From: Hyphomicrobiales bacterium
GTDB lineage: Bacteria > Pseudomonadota > Alphaproteobacteria > Rhizobiales > JAKIUO01
DNA: 6,278 nt
Assembly: GCA_027069645.1 (NCBI GenBank)
Contig: JALXEI010000362.1
Span: 3,712 to 9,989 of the forward strand
Direction: 5' to 3'
A program made the position numbers and the translations under genes. The notes below the pieces were generated by a model. It was not told the origin of the DNA. It saw nothing but the letters and a program-made list of their open reading frames with translations, and ran no database searches. Shown one piece after another: positions 4,964 through 6,278 of this stretch. Numbering within the stretch: the stretch's first letter is position 1; every line of letters begins with the position of its first letter.

Positions 4964-6278
4964 TCAGTTGTTTTGCAGGGCATCAGCCGCCGCTTCTTCA
5001 AGCCGGGTGAGGCTGACCGGCACACGGCGCGCCAGCGCGGGACTGGCGTCGGGATAGTCGGTTCGGAAATGCCCGCCGCGGCTCTCCTTGCGGAGCAGCG
5101 CCGATACAGCAATGATTTTTGCTGCCGTCAGCATATTGCCCAGAGACAGGTGGTCCCGATATTTCGCCAGCAATCCATCGAGTTCCCGAATAGCGGTCAG
5201 CAGCCCTTCCTCATTGCGCTCCAGCCCCACATGACGATCCATAATCTCGCGCATACGGGCGATATCGCCGTGATGCTTCTTTCTGATAACTGTTTCCATG
5301 TCAGGGGCTTTGCGTACCGGTGCGGATACCGCCTTGCGTCCCCCCGCCAGGGGGCCGGCAAAACCCGAATCGACGAGGTCTCCGGCGATACGGGCGGCAA
5401 AGACCACAGCTTCCAGAAGTGAATTGGAGGCCAGCCGATTGGCACCATGCGCACCACTGGCCGCCACTTCCCCACAGGCCCACAAACCGTTCAGGGTTGT
5501 GCGGCCAAACGCATCTGTAAAAATGCCGCCCATGTGAAAATGCGCCGCCGGTGCTATCGGTATGGGCTCCCGGACCGGATCAATTCCCGCCTGTCTGCAT
5601 TTCTTGTAAACGGCGGGAAATTCCGTCTCGAACCGGTCACCGATCGCTTCGCGACAATCGAGAAAAGCCTGTCGCCCGGAAACATTTTCGCGAAAAACCG
5701 CGCGGGCGACGATATCACGAGGCGCCAGTTCGGCTTCGTCATGCAATTTTTGCATAAACCGCTCGCCTTTTCCATTTACAAGCAGGGCCCCCTCCCCCCT
5801 CAGGGCTTCGGTGGCGAGGGGTGCCGGATCGATATCGGCATTGATCGCGGTCGGATGGAATTGCACGAATTCCGCATCGGCAACAAACGCCCCGGCTCTT
5901 GCGGCCATCGCCAGAGCTTCTCCATTGGCCTCTTTCGGGTTTGTGGTAACACGGTAAAGCGCCCCGATCCCGCCTGCGGCCAGAACAATGGCCTGTGCTG
6001 GCAGATAGACATGTTGTCCTCTTCCGGTCCACGCATGCACCCCCCTGACGGCGCCACCTTTCACAACCAGCTTTCGGGCCGTATATCCTTCCATAATCCG
6101 GATATTCGGATGCGCGCGAACCGCCTTGATGAGGGCATTCATAATCGCCCATCCGGCTCTGTCCCCCTTGACCCGCACCACTCTTCTGGCGCTGTGCGCC
6201 GCCTCACGCGACAAAAGCAGCTCGCCGCTGCGGTCCCGATCAAATGGTGTGCCCCAGGCCAGAAGGTCATCGATCCGC
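4964..6278 (-). CDS. nadB: L-aspartate oxidase, N-terminus outside the window
   Basis: The frame is open to the right edge and gives 437 residues. Known NadB proteins are about 510-540 residues, so roughly the first 80-100 (including the N-terminal GxGxxG of the FAD site) are missing. The enzyme oxidises L-aspartate to iminoaspartate, which NadA condenses with dihydroxyacetone phosphate to make quinolinate. The visible part starts RIDDLLAWGTPFDRD, then REAAHSARRVVRVKGD, AIVLAAGGIG and AEFVQFHPTAI. Further along are TEALRGEGALL, ELAPRDIVARA, the substrate-site region PAAHFHMGGI, GLWACGEVAASGAHGANRLASNSLLE, and a C-terminal helical domain with RKESRGGHFRTDYP. LRGEGA, ELAPRDIVARA and the short length distinguish it from succinate dehydrogenase or fumarate reductase flavoproteins. 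The reading frame upstream of 6214 continues without a stop, so the truncation comes only from the window. It is the first gene of the visible nadB-nadC run. Confidence 0.96.
   Translation of the reverse strand, partial: RIDDLLAWGTPFDRDRSGELLLSREAAHSARRVVRVKGDRAGWAIMNALIKAVRAHPNIRIMEGYTARKLVVKGGAVRGVHAWTGRGQHVYLPAQAIVLAAGGIGALYRVTTNPKEANGEALAMAARAGAFVADAEFVQFHPTAINADIDPAPLATEALRGEGALLVNGKGERFMQKLHDEAELAPRDIVARAVFRENVSGRQAFLDCREAIGDRFETEFPAVYKKCRQAGIDPVREPIPIAPAAHFHMGGIFTDAFGRTTLNGLWACGEVAASGAHGANRLASNSLLEAVVFAARIAGDLVDSGFAGPLAGGRKAVSAPVRKAPDMETVIRKKHHGDIARMREIMDRHVGLERNEEGLLTAIRELDGLLAKYRDHLSLGNMLTAAKIIAVSALLRKESRGGHFRTDYPDASPALARRVPVSLTRLEEAAADALQNN

Overview
The window looks like a piece of an alphaproteobacterial chromosome of moderate-to-high GC. 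The strongest taxonomic pointers are the DUF1134/EipA-type protein, a family largely confined to Alphaproteobacteria, and two small membrane proteins of a kind familiar from that class. Genus cannot be read from the sequence. All the protein functions here are housekeeping ones (envelope, methionine, NAD). The accessory-looking material sits in one 580-base gene-free stretch.

Layout, left to right. Positions 1-308 (minus) hold the start of a membrane-anchored coiled-coil protein that runs off the left edge. Positions 484-1620 (minus) encode a secreted EipA/DUF1134-family envelope protein with an unusually long disordered region. Positions 1621-2201 lack genes but are structured. They hold a candidate minus-strand small RNA of five successive hairpins, two with pyrimidine-rich anti-Shine-Dalgarno-like loops, ending in a strong intrinsic terminator (1786-1818). 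They also hold an operator-like repeat cluster (1975-2005) and a 162-bp hairpin MITE (2040-2201) with 18-bp perfect inverted ends and a TTA target duplication. The right copy of that duplication is the stop codon of the next gene, a small two-helix membrane protein (2202-2474, minus).

Positions 2607-3764 (plus) encode cystathionine beta-lyase (metC), divergent from the small membrane gene. It converges on a minus-strand operon that enters from the right edge: nadB (4964-6278, N-terminus outside the window), nadC (4104-4952), then a small two-helix membrane protein (3796-4047). NadB and NadC carry out the first and last steps of de novo NAD synthesis from aspartate to nicotinate mononucleotide. 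NadA, the middle enzyme, is not in the window and may lie just to the right.

The two observations most worth following up are the candidate CU-rich-loop small RNA and the MITE inserted exactly at a stop codon.
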